Positions 1 through 11,296 of a stretch of 64,000 nucleotides of DNA are shown here, piece by piece (positions within the stretch are counted from its first letter, which is position 1; the number at the start of each line of letters is the position of its first letter). Both the position numbers and the translations under genes were made by a program. The notes under the pieces were generated by a model. It saw only the letters and a program-made list of their open reading frames with translations. It had not been told where the DNA came from and did not search any database. The DNA is from Nymphaea colorata (Eukaryota > Streptophyta > Magnoliopsida > Nymphaeales > Nymphaeaceae): assembly GCF_008831285.2 (NCBI RefSeq), contig NC_045142.1, positions 12,414,716-12,478,715 on the forward strand, written 5' to 3'.

Positions 1-155
1 GATGGCCTGTGACCTGGTCAGCCGATCTAACAGACGCGTAACTGAGCCCTTTCATCAACCTCTGACTTTCGCATCAAGACGTTGTGCTGATGTGCAACCA
101 CAGGTGTCTTTAGCAGCTCCATGAACATCAAGATGAAGCTTCTAAAACTTCATAA

Positions 156-180
156 ATCTCTCTCTCTCTCTCTATCTCTC
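156..180. repeat. (CT)n microsatellite
   Basis: Short, nearly pure CT run interrupted by one A. Nothing else is supported in the first 500 bases; the ORFs there are low-complexity. Confidence 0.7.
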
Positions 181-506
181 AGAAGCATGTTTAGAGAGAC
201 AGAAAAGAGAAATATCAATAGTAAAATCAAGAATCTGGAATTACTTTTTATGCTAAAGTCACGTAAGTAAACAAAATTGTAGCGATTGAAACAAAAAAGT
301 AAAAGAAAAAGGTAGGTCCGACCGTACAAATATTTACAGCAAGAAGGAGAAGAGATCGATCTCATGTACTGGAAGCAAACTGAAAGGAAATCCAGGAGGT
401 GGAGAAAGAGATAAATCCACGGGGATTGGAAGGCCCCTGATTCGGCAGATCAGGAGAAGAAAGAAGCCGTCCGATCAGATAAACGGAGGAAGGAAAGGAA
501 GAATGC

Positions 507-959
507 TCAATTCAGCGGAGCCTTTGTGCTGAGAGGAGAAGGCAAGATCGGCCGCGCGTAGAAAAGGACGCCCATGCGCGTGCTAACCCGCACGACCGCG
601 ATCTTCTCCCTCGCGTCGAGGTCCTCGCGGACGTCGTCCTCAACGAGACGGTGATCCTCCTTCCTGATTCTCAGAACCTGGCTATGCACGATCTTGCACC
701 CGCTCCGCTCCTTCCCTCCTCCACAAAACCCCATGCATAACCCCTGTGGATCCTCCGACACACCTTCCGACTGCAAGAAACCTGAAATCCGGCCGGGATC
801 GTCCGGCTTGCAGTCGGAGGAGGACTTCCAGGCTTTGCCGACGGTTTCAGGAAGAACGCCCTCACAGCCGATCCCCATGGCGACAGACACCTCCTCCGAA
901 ACGGAATCAACCGTCATCTGGCAGAAGAGAAATCCCGATCCGAAAGAAAATTCTTCCAT
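507..959 (-). CDS. Small protein of unknown function (150 aa), intact member of an inverted pair
   Basis: A 150-residue open frame on the minus strand, starting at the ATG at 959 (MEEFSFGSG...) and ending at 507. I cannot assign a function. Visible features are a charged block (KIVHSQVLRIRKEDHRL, about residues 90-106) and a C-terminal tail with a PILPSPLS motif. No signal peptide or membrane segment is evident. Support for coding comes from a diverged second copy on the opposite strand (1279-1626) that keeps the reading frame through most of its length, with many differences at third positions. The copies are divergently arranged about 320 bp apart. The SQVLRIRKED block recalls small plant proteins annotated as UCP031279-like; that is from memory and unverified. 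The reading frame is GC-rich compared with its surroundings. Confidence 0.6.
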   Translation of the reverse strand: MEEFSFGSGFLFCQMTVDSVSEEVSVAMGIGCEGVLPETVGKAWKSSSDCKPDDPGRISGFLQSEGVSEDPQGLCMGFCGGGKERSGCKIVHSQVLRIRKEDHRLVEDDVREDLDAREKIAVVRVSTRMGVLFYARPILPSPLSTKAPLN

Positions 960-1278
960 CGCCTTTTCCCTCTCGCCATTTATTAGCAGAAGCTGACAGA
1001 GAGAGAACGGGAAGGAGGGAGAAGCGGTTTCCTATTTTACGCACAACAACCACATGGAGACTGATATTTCCGGAGCTTAAGTCCGCGTGGAGATGATCAA
1101 TGCGGAACTGAACGGTAAAAAAGAAAAATTAAGTGAAAAAGAAATGCTTATCCTGTTTCGAAAAATTAGTTCTCAATTTTTCTATTTATTAAACACGTTA
1201 TTATTTTCAGAACAATTACTTTTCCGGTTTAAATGGTTCTTTTTAACATTCTTAACACGAGGCTCTAAAGAGTCGGGA
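960..1278. promoter_or_regulatory. Shared region between divergent small genes
   Basis: About 320 bp between the two divergent copies; any promoters must overlap here. I see no clear TATA box that I would place. The AT-rich half (1110-1250) adjoins the plus-strand copy. Confidence 0.25.
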
Positions 1279-1626
1279 ATGTGAGAATTTTCTTTTGCAT
1301 CGGGATTTCTCTTCTCCCAGATGACGGTTACTTCTTTTACGGAGGCGGTGAATGAAGTTTCGGTCGCCATGGGAACGGGCTGTGAAGGCGCTCGTCCGGC
1401 GACTGCCGGGGCCGGAAAACCCGCCCCCGATTGCAAGCCGGGCGGCCTTTCGGCTTTCTTAAGATCGGACGGTCCGCAGGGGTTAAGCACGGGGTGCTGT
1501 GACGGAAGGAAGGAGCGGAGCAGGTGCAAGATCGTGCACAGCCAGGTGTTGAGAATCAGAAAGGAGGATCACCGGCTCGGCGAGGACGACGTCCGCGAGG
1601 GCCTCGCCCGGGGGAGAAGGTGCTGA
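1279..1626 (+). pseudogene. Second, damaged copy of the 507-959 gene (inverted duplicate)
   Basis: The plus-strand copy aligns with the minus-strand ORF from its first codon (EFSFASGFLFSQMTV against EFSFGSGFLFCQMTV) through the KIVHSQVLRIRKEDHRL block. It has two lesions. The ATG at 1279 is followed at once by TGA (1282-1284) where the partner has GAA. Near the 3' end a one-base loss in the segment after DVREGL shifts the frame and ends it at 1626, so the PILPSPLS tail is lost. Translation could start at the ATG at 1321 (101 aa), skipping the first 14 residues, so a short product is not excluded. I regard it as a probable pseudogene. Confidence 0.6.
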
Positions 1627-3784
1627 GCGAGAAAACAGAATGGAAAATGCCATAAATTTTCACAGATATGTGAAGATATATCTAAATTTGATTTGAAATA
1701 AACGGGAAATCGATCGCCTGAGATGATCAGAAAAGCAACAATCTGAGGAAATGGAAAGCAAGGAAGAAGTTGTGTTCAACAAAATTGACCATCTTACATG
1801 GACTTGCATCAAAAATCCCCACCACTCTTCTAAAAAAACTTGCAATTATAATCTGATCCGACTCCAATCATAGTTCGACCTGTCAACTCTTCCAACTCGA
1901 ACCTCTCAACTCTACTTCTTAACCAGATGTACAAACTCCCAATGGGCAGTCATAGGTTCGATTCCTGGTGGCAGCGCCCGTCCAACGAGCCCGCATTGGG
2001 TGTACCTCTTGAAGGACCTGATGGAAAAGCAAGGGCGGTAAACGATGAAAGGAAAGGGTAAAAGAGTTAACTTTGGCATCCTTCCATATATAATCCACAG
2101 GAGTTGAGGTCTGCATTTTTCGTTTTGTCTTTCTACCTCTCCCCAATGTTAACAATTTGCATTCGGATGTTCTTACGAATGCTATTTCTTCTTCTCTTAC
2201 ACTGTTCTTGTGCACTGGTTCTTTTAGTGGGGAGAAGGGCATTTGAAGAGAAGAAGATTGGAGGCAAGAATTCAATGACAACGGAAATAACGCAGTTACA
2301 GAGCAGATCTCCTCAGTTGTCTTCCAGCTGTCCAGGGATGGGCTTTTTATATGATTAAACTATGGATTTCTGATATGATTTGGATGGAAAATGACTATGA
2401 CTATGTCCAATTAACAGAATATTGCTCAATCAGACTTCGAGTCGTACTTGAATTTCAACGAAGAAAATATAAAACCGTATTCGAACTACCATGGAATCGA
2501 GTTTAGCTTGTGAATTATGATGTCTGATCCGACTATTTGGATTCGAATTCTAAATCGGATTGTGTTGGAACATTAGCGTTCGTATTCAAGATGAACCATA
2601 ATCTTGAAGAGTTGGGATGCAAGTATGGATAGGGTCTCTGCTTGTTTATGTCACCAATTAAAAAAAAAAAACATGTGAGGTACGATTTTCTTTTCATTGT
2701 TGATCAAAAATTATTTTTTACACCAAAAAATCTGAGAAATAATCCAAATTCTATATAAAAAAACCAATGTTTCTAGAATGGAACAAAACAAGAAAATATG
2801 ATGCCATCGTGATCAATATGTCAGCTAGAAATTAATGCAATCATAAAAAAATGATTTCTTTTAAAAGTGAAATACCTGTAATTGTGTCCATTGTTATAGA
2901 ACAGCAACGAACTTGAATAAAGCCCTTATTTTTTTTTTTCCTAGTAAATAGGTTTCGGAAGTGGACTGGGATTCTGGTGGAGCTTTCAAAATCCAAATCC
3001 GGAGTGAATGAGTTCCAACGCTTGCCTGCACCACCTTACTTGAGCTGCTGAGCAGTCACCGAATTGTGGGAGGATCGGGTCATGATTCATATTTGAATGA
3101 TAGCGAGTGTGGCTAAATGGAACCCAGACCCCACGGATCCATTTAGATCCAGGTGGTGCCTTCTTTTAGATATTTCATTGAATCCTAAATTGTATTTGGT
3201 TGGTTCGGATAATGGGTTTGGTCCAGATGATGGGTCGGTACTCAGTTGGGAAGTTTGTATTATTTTCTCATAATATCGTTGGTACTAGTTAGGAGATCCT
3301 TTTAGAGATTACCCTGATCTTCAATAAATATCGACTGCAAAAGTTTCTAGTACTGAATTGCACATCAGATCCAAATCCTAGTTGTTGCTCGGACTCTGGT
3401 TTATTTACGAAACCCAAATGATCAGATCAGTATTCGGGTGAGTGACAAGACAATCTAGCCCATTGACATTCCCATAGGAATGTTATAAACCTAGAATATA
3501 GAAGGAAACACAGTCTTGTACATGAGAGCTTGATCTTGTCTCCAAAAGCCTGTTGGCATTTATTCTTAGACATGGCAACCAACTTCTTGATGTTTTGGTT
3601 GGAGTGTTAATTTCATCTTGAAATTCAATGACCATTGGGCGCAAGATATAAGTTATGAACCAGGAAATTGAACTCCAACACAATCAATGGCAGTAGGCAA
3701 TTCAGAAAGAAGACAGTAAGCTCGATGGTCTGAATTATGTGGCTTCAAGTCTGAATTACACGATACAAGTGTTCTGTTATTCGC
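1627..3784. other. No gene recognised; possible tRNA-derived SINE remnant at 1915-2045
   Basis: No supported coding region. At about 1955-1970 there is a perfect pol III B-box-like string (GGTTCGATTCC), preceded by sequence that does not fold convincingly as a tRNA. This may be a worn SINE head, but no A box or 3' tail can be fixed. The rest is AT-rich without recognisable homology. Confidence 0.3.
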
Positions 3785-3975
3785 ATCAAGGGGCAGAGCA
3801 CAACTGGAGAGTAAGGCGGCTCACACTCAAGGTGTCTGAGGTTCAAATCCTATGGTCACTGTCATGCTCGAGTGTAGTACTTGCATGGCAAGCACGACAC
3901 CGGAGCTGAAAAATATAACGTAGGCCCACCAAGGCCTCAATCAAGACAGAACCTTGGAGGCATAAGGGTATGGTT
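3785..3975 (+). mobile_element. Possible tRNA-derived SINE
   Basis: The segment has a B-box-like GGTTCAAATCC (about 3840) roughly 30-40 bases after GTAAGGCGGCTCACACTC, a spacing like the promoter of tRNA-derived SINEs. No target duplication or terminal tail was located. A second copy would settle it. Confidence 0.35.
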
Positions 3976-4799
3976 TTGGGGTTTTACAATGAAGGTGGCT
4001 TTCCCTATGGAAACATTTTAAAAAAAAAAGGTGTGCTGTTCTTCTTTGCAAGTCACTTTGTTTATTTAGAAAAAGGCATGAATCTGCAGCCACAAAACTT
4101 TCTCTCAAGCATTGTAATAGATGAGAGATTGAATATTGGGTTTATCATAAGCTAGTATTTGGTTGCTGTGAATTTATGGTCACACAAATTAAGCATAACC
4201 TAACTTTAGGTATCAACCATATTGGATTTTAATATGTGGGTATTTAGGGATTAGGGTTTGGCAGATCCCTACCTGATTACTACTGATACGGGATTTAGAT
4301 ATTTCTGAATGAAGTGGATGCTGATGTTTTTTTCCCTCTTTTGTTGGTATTTGGGAGAAAGGCCAAATATAAAATAGAATTACTCACATAATTAACTTAG
4401 CCTAACCCATGCTCAAGCAAATTAGGCAATGTAATAGTCAGTTCAGATCATGATCTGACTGGACATGAGCTCAAGAGACACTCCATTTATGAGAATTCAA
4501 ACCAACTGGGCAACCCATATCGAGTTTCAGACCAAATCTGAATTCAGTGGCTCATAAAGTATGTCTGGTTAGCCGCTCAAAAATCTGTATCTGATCCTGA
4601 ATCAGATGAGTATAACAAGACTGGATCACATTCAGCCACATAGACTGCGAACAGGATTTGTTCAATGAGAAAAGATAACAAAATGTAGTAATTATATCAG
4701 ATCTTGTTTTAAGGTAAAAAAATAGGAAAAGAAGAAGAACAGTGACCGGCTCACAGTTTCAGATGAAGCAGCAAACTGTGTGAAAGAATAGGTAAATAA

Positions 4800-5145
4800 T
4801 CTCAAATAGGGGTAACATTCACAACTGAAGACCTTAAGAAAATTATAATATGGGATTTTTTGAAATAACTTTTCCAATGGTGAAAGATAATTGAGTACTT
4901 TGGTGGGCATGCGATTAATAAGGTATACAGAAGAATTGAAAACATAAGTCCAATAATTTTTGGAAATATTTGCTTCAGCTAGTAGAGACAGGCTAGTTTC
5001 AACAATGTGTCTGTGTCGTCTTTCAGCGCTCCCATTCTGTTCAGGAGTGTATGGGCAGCTTTTTTTCAGTGTCCTATGACATTCTCGGATAAGAATGGTT
5101 GTAGGCTTTGATACTCACCACCCCCGTCAGAATGCAAATATTTAA
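4800..5145 (-). repeat. Displaced second copy of a Copia integrase segment
   Basis: About 345 bp that repeat 6241-6585 of the neighbouring Copia element at high identity (integrase C-terminal part: SPLEKLFQKIP.YNFLKVF.CECYPYLR, plus the GGGEYQS and AERRHR regions). On the minus strand it lies directly downstream of the reverse transcriptase, where the YVDD part and RNase H should be. The junction with the reverse transcriptase is near 5146. Sequence from 4690 to 4799 is not duplicated. Confidence 0.75.
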
Positions 5146-7660
5146 AGCGAGGTATCTGTTTTCGCTCCTTGAAAACCCATCTTGTGAAGGAAAGTACTTA
5201 GACATGAAAACCAAGCTCTTGGGGCTTGCTTCAAGCCATGGATCACTTTATGTAACTTGCAAATATGATTAGGATAATTTTTATCCTCAAATCCAGGTGG
5301 TTGAGACACGTAAACTTCTTCTTTTAGCGTTCCATAGAGAAAAGCATTTTGGACATCTAATTGATTCATTTTCCACCTGCGACTCAAAACAATAGTGAGT
5401 ATCATTCTAATGGTTGTGGGTTTGACTATTGGGTTGAAGGTTTCAGTGTAGTCAATTCCTTCTTTTTTACTATATCACTTAGCTACAAGTTTGGCTTTGT
5501 ACCTTTCTAGTGAACCATCAGCCCTTCTTTTGATTTTAAAAACTCATTTGCATCCTATAATATGTTTGGCACTAGAGGTAGGTACAAGACTCCAAGTTTG
5601 ATTTTTGAGAATAGCAAAATGTTCATTTTTCATAGCTTCTTTCCAATGTCTACTGGCAAGAGCTTCTTGAAAAGTATTGGGTTTGAACTCAGTAGTCAAA
5701 TTTGATGTTGTAGATAGGACTAAAGGATATTTGGTTGCTAAATGAGTTTCATAATCTGTATATTTAGTATTGGGCTTCACTATACCATCTTGAGATCGTG
5801 TTGTCATACTATGACTTCTAGTAGGTTCAATGATGGGCTCGACATTTTCAGGTTGGACTTCGTCTTGGTGTCTCTCATTTGAACTACATTGTGTCAAACC
5901 GACTTGATCATCAAGATGGGGAAGACTTTGACTTTGTTCTAGGTTGGACGTATCATGGTGCTCCTCAATATCACTACTATGATCATTGGTGTCTCTCGAG
6001 TGGTTATTGTTTGAAAAGAACATGGGGACATATTGAAGTGGTTGTTGGTAATTGGAAATATGCTGCTCATTAAGCTTTTCTTCCTTGAAAGGAAAAGAAG
6101 TTTCATTGAAAACTACATGACAAGATGTAAAAAATCTTTTTATTTTTTAAATTCAGGCAGTGGTAACCCTTGTGTTGAGGGGCATATCCAAGAAATACGC
6201 ATCTTTCAGATCTGAAATTAAGTTTGTGATTCACATAAGGTCTCAAATAGGGGTAACATTCACAACCGAAGACCTTAAGAAAATTATAATCTGGGATTTT
6301 TTGAAATAACTTTTCCAATGGTGAAAGATAATTGAGTACTTTGGTGGACATGCGATTGATAAGGTATACAGCAGAATTGAAAACATAAGTCCAATAATTT
6401 TTGGGAATATTTGCTTCAGCTAGTAGAGACAGGCCAGTTTCAACGATGTGCCTGTGCCGTCTTTCAGCGCTCCCATTCTGTTCAGGAGTGTGTGGGCAGC
6501 TTTTTCAGCGTCCTATGCCATTCTCAGATAAGAATGGTTGTAGGCTTTGATACTCACCACCCCCATCAGAATGCAATATTTAATCTTATGCCCTGTATGA
6601 TTTTCAGCTAGTGCTTTAAAAGATTTAAAAGCAGCTCTAACATCAGATTTCAACTTAAGCAAATAATACATAAACAAAAATAACATAGTAATGATAACCA
6701 TTTGTTCCCCGGGGTAGGTCCCGAGACATCAGAGTAGACAATCTCAAGGGATTTTTGTGCATTATAAGACACAACTTGAAAAGGGAGTTTATGGCTTTTT
6801 GCCTTATGACATGCTTCACACAAAGTAGAGGAAAACAAATTATCATAGCATAAATCAAAATCATTCAAGACACGCCTAACTATATCAAAGGCAAGATGGC
6901 CAAGCTTTTTATGCCAAGTCTCCAATGATGCTCTTTCGCTGCACATGGCCTCTTTATGTTGTGTTGCAAAATCAATTTTGTAGAGACCATTCTGGTTGGT
7001 TCCTTGCTACAGTACCTTTCCGGCTTGATCCTTAACATAACACGCATTATGATGAAACTCAATATAAACATCATTATCCTTACAAAATTTTTGAACAGAT
7101 AACAAGTTCCTAGTTATTTTTGGAACATGCAATATATCATTTAAAATTAAATGTCTAGAGGGCATGGATGAACCAATGTGGAGTATAGACAAACCTATTC
7201 CATCACCAACCTTTAGAGTGTCTCTCCCACGGCAGTCTGAATGTATTGAAAGTTTATTATCATTGGTGACATAGTGGGTTGCGCCTGAATCGGGATACCA
7301 ATTGTCATCCTCAACTGACTGATTTGAAGAGTTTCAAATGGCAACATGAAACGCTTGAGGATTAGAGCTCTTGTTTTTGACGAGATTCAAGTAAGTATAA
7401 CAATTTTTAGCTACATGCCCTGTCTTCTCCCAAATCTGGCATATTGATCTTTATTTGCCTTGAAAATTTTTGTTTTTGTATAAATATCTTCCTCGACCAC
7501 GATAAATATGTTGTCTCTCATTGTGCCCCTTGAAAACGTTATTCACACAATGGGCAGAAAATCATCATCTTGGCCCTTTTGATTTGCCTCTTGCATAAGT
7601 AGGAGACCATAAAGTTCATTTAGGCTAACAGGTTCTTTTTGTGCCTCCATGCTTGTCTTA
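5146..7660 (-). mobile_element. Degraded Ty1/Copia retrotransposon (gag end to partial reverse transcriptase)
   Basis: Reading the minus strand from 7660, the order is Copia-like. First is a gag tail with a zinc knuckle at 7441-7399, where the second Cys is replaced by Trp (CQIW..H..C). Next is a protease with DSGA at 7291-7280. The integrase zinc region follows (HKKLGH...CEACH, about 6920-6800), then integrase catalytic pieces (YSDVSGP; HSDGGGEY near 6570; QNGSAERRHR near 6480) and a linker. Last is reverse transcriptase (QLDVQNAFLYGTLKEEVYV...HGLKQAPRAWF, 5405-5142). Several stops and frameshifts interrupt it. The polymerase YVDD motif, RNase H and both LTRs are missing, and the element ends at the displaced integrase copy. 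It is not functional. Confidence 0.9.
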
Positions 7661-8202
7661 ACTTAACTATATGAAGTATGAACAACACATTCCATAATAA
7701 GCAGCCAAAGAGAATTCGATTACATCACAATTCATATTCATAAGTTCAAAACTCAAAAGTCAAAACATATAGTTTTCAAACAAATGTGAATACAAGTTCG
7801 CTCCTTCTCCATAGAATTGAAAATGTGGAACTGCGAGAACCATGATTAAGTAGCATCTGGATGTCCGGGTAGTTGACACAGAAACAACATTTTCAATATA
7901 TAGGCTCTGAGATAACCCCCTTGACCATGTAGTAGGTTTCGATAGCAGTTACAAAGCATTTTCAGTTCCAATCTCATGCTGACAACAAGTTCATCATTTG
8001 ATACATACAACCTCCTCTGCAAACATAAATTTCAATTCAGATTTCTCTAAATAATAAGTTGACGAACAATATTTTCTTGTGTTACACATATTTCCAAGTT
8101 CTACACAAATGTTACATAATTCTTGAGAGTTTTTAGCACAAATGCACTTCAAGAGGATGTTTCTCATCCCAACTGACGTGATTTAGACCATGCAAATTTG
8201 CG
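7661..8202. other. Nothing recognised
   Basis: AT-rich sequence upstream of the Copia gag remnant. No LTR signature, long frame or repeat identified. Confidence 0.5.
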
Positions 8203-8728
8203 TTTGAGACTAAGCCTGGGCATTGTGTCGGGCTGCCGCCGAGCCGGCCTGGTCGGGATGGGAAAAACCTGGCCCGGGCCGGGCCCAACTCCCACCCATG
8301 ACCCCGTCCCTCCTCCTCCTCCCGTCCCCCATCCGCCTCCACCTCCTCTTCCCCCTTCCGCCTCCCCTTCTTGCCCCTTCCCCCCTTCTGTCCCCCATCC
8401 TCCTCCTCTTCCCCCTTCCATCCCCCATCCGCCTTCCCCCCTCCTCCTCCTTCCCCTCTTCCCCCTTCCCCCTCCTCCCGTTCCCCATCCCCCTCCTCCT
8501 CTTCCCCCTTCCCCCTCTTGCCTCCCCCTCCTCCCCCTCTTTCCCCTTCCGCCTCCACCTCCCCCCCTCTGGCCCTCTCCTTCTTCCCCTTTCTCGGTTT
8601 CCTCCCTAGGAGGGGGTCGAGCTGGGCCAGGACACGGGATATCGGGCAGGGCCCGGGCTCGGGTTTCAGGCCTGACGGGCCAGGTCTTACCGAGCCGGCC
8701 CGGCCCGATGCCCACCCCTATTTGAGAC
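8203..8728. mobile_element. GC-rich hAT-type MITE A (element 8211-8720, 8-bp target duplication)
   Basis: The element runs from 8211 to 8720 (510 bp) and is flanked on both sides by TTTGAGAC (8203-8210 and 8721-8728), the 8-bp duplication typical of hAT elements. The ends are inverted: TAAGCCTGGGCAT at the left, and TAGGGGTGGGCAT reading in from the right. The inside is a C/T-rich tract of CCTCCC-like units between GGCCCGG-rich arms. Long frames in it (128-188 aa, Pro- or Gly/Glu-rich) are low-complexity and not genes. Confidence 0.85.
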
Positions 8729-8867
8729 ACGATAAACCAACATGGCCTAATTCATGAAACATACACAATACTCAAACAAACAATTATATGCAAGTCATAC
8801 ACTCTATGAAAATTCAACATGGAATTCATTTTCCAAAACAAGTAAATAGAATTGCTTCGAGAATCAC

Positions 8868-9314
8868 TTGTTGGGTTAGCTTCCGGGTTGGAACAAGAAC
8901 CACAGCCCTCGGAGCAGCTTTCGAGGCCTGTCTGGCTTTCGAGAACAATTTCTGGAGCATAGGAAGCAGATAGGCATAGACTTTACCAGAACCGGTTTTC
9001 GCACGATCGACCACATCTTGCCTTGCTATATGAAAAAGCAACCAGAAAGGAAAAATTATAATAATAAAAAATCAAAATATGCTAAAATCCATTAACATAG
9101 ACCTTTTTTTGCTGCTTACAAGAATCCAAGGGATGGCAGCGGATTGGATGGGGGTGGGTTGAGTGATGACCTTCTTTGAGAGAGCACGTATGAGGCGAGG
9201 GTTCAAACCCATCTCTTCGAAGCTTCGGATTTCATCGTCGTCTTCCTCTTCTTATTCATCTACTTCTTTCGAATCTGCTCTCTTTGCTATCTTCTCGCTT
9301 TCCTCGACCGCCAT
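8868..9314 (-). pseudogene. DEAD-box RNA helicase N-terminal fragment, copy 1 (RH16/DDX56-like)
   Basis: Minus-strand exon 1 (9314-9120, 65 codons) reads MAVEESEKIAKRADSKEVDE, then a stop, then an acidic run and SFEEMGLNPRLIRALSKKVITQPTPIQSAAIPWIL, i.e. the Q-motif region. A GT donor follows at 9119. Exon 2 (9025-8868) encodes motif I (AKTGSGK, followed by Val where Thr is usual) and motif Ia (PTRKLTQQ). Lesions are TAA at 9254-9252 and a missing A in GGCAAGATG, which shifts the frame at the start of exon 2 (copy 2 has GGCAAAGATG). No DEAD motif or later domain is present. It retains its intron, so it arose by DNA-level duplication. Confidence 0.8.
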
Positions 9315-9897
9315 TTGAGACGTTCTCTATCCCTCGCTCGTCTCTCTCCCCCTGTCCTTTCGACGCAGGAAATGACGAGAATTTTGGAGAGTTTGTGGGT
9401 TTTACGCAGAGGAACCCTAGCAGCTAAAACCTCTGGGACAGGAAAACATACCTTTTTAGATCTGGATTTGACTTAAACTTTTCGTATTCCGAGTACTTGT
9501 ATCCAAATTCAAGTTTGGCGGACTACGGTTTCCGTTGTCTCATTAGAGTTGAGAAGCGAAAGTCAAACTCTTCTGCTAGTCGAGCGTTGTTTTGGAAGTT
9601 TAAGTGGTTATTTCACTAAGTGTCGTACCACTTACAATTCAATAAAATAGTATTTACATGAATCAAGCTCAAGACTGGGTTCATACCAGTTTACCAATCC
9701 AACCAACTATGTTATTCTCTGCCAAACCATTGGAATCGCTATAACCATCACCACAATTGACTAATCTCTTGTTGTCTAGAGTTGGATTCAAATTGAAAGA
9801 AACAAAAACCAACTCCAAACTCTAACTTTTTCATTGAGTAGGTTGAGTGTTCATCAAAATAAAAAATTCTTGAAAAAAGAATCCCATCACCAAACTG

Positions 9898-10139
9898 TAA
9901 GCCTGTGCGTCGGGCTCGGCGGCGGCCCCGCCCGACCCAAATCCCGCCCTTCATCCCCCCTCCTCCTCCTCCCGTGACCCTGTCCCTTCTCCTCCTCCTC
10001 CTCCTCCTCTTCTCGTCCCCCATCCTCCTCCTCCTCCTATTCCCCTTTCGCCTCCACCTCCTCCTCCTCTTCCCCCTTCTCCCCTTCCGCCCTTTCCCCT
10101 TCCCTCCTCCCCCTCTTCCCCCTTCCCTCCTCTCGTCCC
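9898..10139. mobile_element. GC-rich hAT-type MITE B, truncated by the tandem duplication
   Basis: Left end TAAGCCTGTGCG starts at 9898, directly after CCAAACTG (9890-9897). This is the same insertion site as MITE C in unit 2 (CCAAACTC). The right end is missing: the C-rich interior runs straight into the start of unit 2 at 10140. Confidence 0.8.
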
Positions 10140-10271
10140 CCAACATGGCCTAATTCGTGAAACATACACATCACTCAAGCAAACAATTATCATGCAAGTC
10201 ATACACTCTATCAACATTCGACATGAAATTCATTTTCTAAAACAAGTAAATAGAATTGCTTCGAGAATCAC

Positions 10272-10718
10272 TCGTTGGGTTAGCTCCCGGGTTGGAACAA
10301 GAACCACGGCCCTCGGAGCAGCTTTCGCTGCCTGGCGGGCTTCCGAGAACAATTTCTGGAGCATAGGAAGCAGATAGGCATAGACTTTACCAGAACCGGT
10401 TTTCGCACGAGCAACCACATCTTTGCCTTGCTATATGAAAAAGCAACGAGAAAGAAAAAATTATGATAATTAAAAATCAAAATATGCTAAAATCCATTAA
10501 AATAGACCCTTTTTTCTGCTTACAAGAATCCAAGTGATGGCAGCGGATTGGATGGGGGTGGGTTGAGTGATGCCCTTCTTTAAGAGAGCGCGTATGAGGC
10601 GAGGGTCCAAACCCATCTCTTCGAAGCTTCGGATTTCATTGTCGTCTTTCTCTTCTTCTTCATCTACTTCTTTCGAATTTGCTCTCTTTGCTATCTTCTC
10701 GCTTTCCTCGACCGCTAT
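10272..10718 (-). pseudogene. DEAD-box RNA helicase N-terminal fragment, copy 2
   Basis: This copy has the same two-exon structure as copy 1: exon 1 at 10718-10524, exon 2 at 10430-10272, phase 0 intron. The frame is open through both exons (…EVDEEEE…, QGKDVVARAKTGSGK, PTRELTQR), so the stop and frameshift of copy 1 are absent. However, the initiator is ATA (10718-10716) where copy 1 has ATG. Motif I again ends in Val instead of Thr. Nothing downstream of motif Ia is present, so even a translated product would lack the DEAD box and the second helicase domain. Confidence 0.8.
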
Positions 10719-11296
10719 TTGAGACGTTCTCTATCCCTCGCTCGTCTCTCTCCCCCTGTCCTTCCGACGTAGGAAATGACGAGAATTTTAGAGAGTTTGT
10801 GGGTTTTAGCAAAGGAACCCTAGCAGCTAAAACTTCTGGGACAGGAAAGCATACCTTTTTGGATCTGGATTTGACTTAAAACTTTTCGTATTCCGAGTAC
10901 TTGTAGTTTGGCCGACGATGGCTTCCGTTGTCTCATTAGAGTTGAGAAGCGAAAGCCAAACTCTTCCACTAGTTGAGCGTTGTTTTGGAAATTTAAGTGG
11001 AAGTTTGAGTGGTTATTGAACTCAAGTGCCGTACCACTTACAATTCAATAAAATAGTATTTACATGAATCGAACTCAAGACTGGGTTCATACCGATTTAC
11101 CAACCCAACCAACTATGTTATTCCCTGCCAAACCATTGGAATCGCTATAACCATCACCATAGTTGACAGATCCCTTGTTGTCTAGAGTTGGATTCCAATT
11201 GAAAGAAACAAAAACGAACTCCAAACTCTTAACTTTTTCATGGAGTAGGTTGAGTGTTCATCAAAATCAAAAATTCCTGAAAAAAGAATCCCATCA

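Noticed and set aside
8133-8757. Overlapping 128-188 aa frames rich in Pro/Ser or Gly/Glu
   Set aside because: They arise from the C/T-rich interior of MITE A, are open in several frames on both strands, and have no domain or start context.
9170-9225. Pol III B-box-like GGGTTCAAACCC
   Set aside because: It lies within the helicase exon 1 coding sequence, and the duplicate has GGGTCCAAACCC; no tRNA fold.
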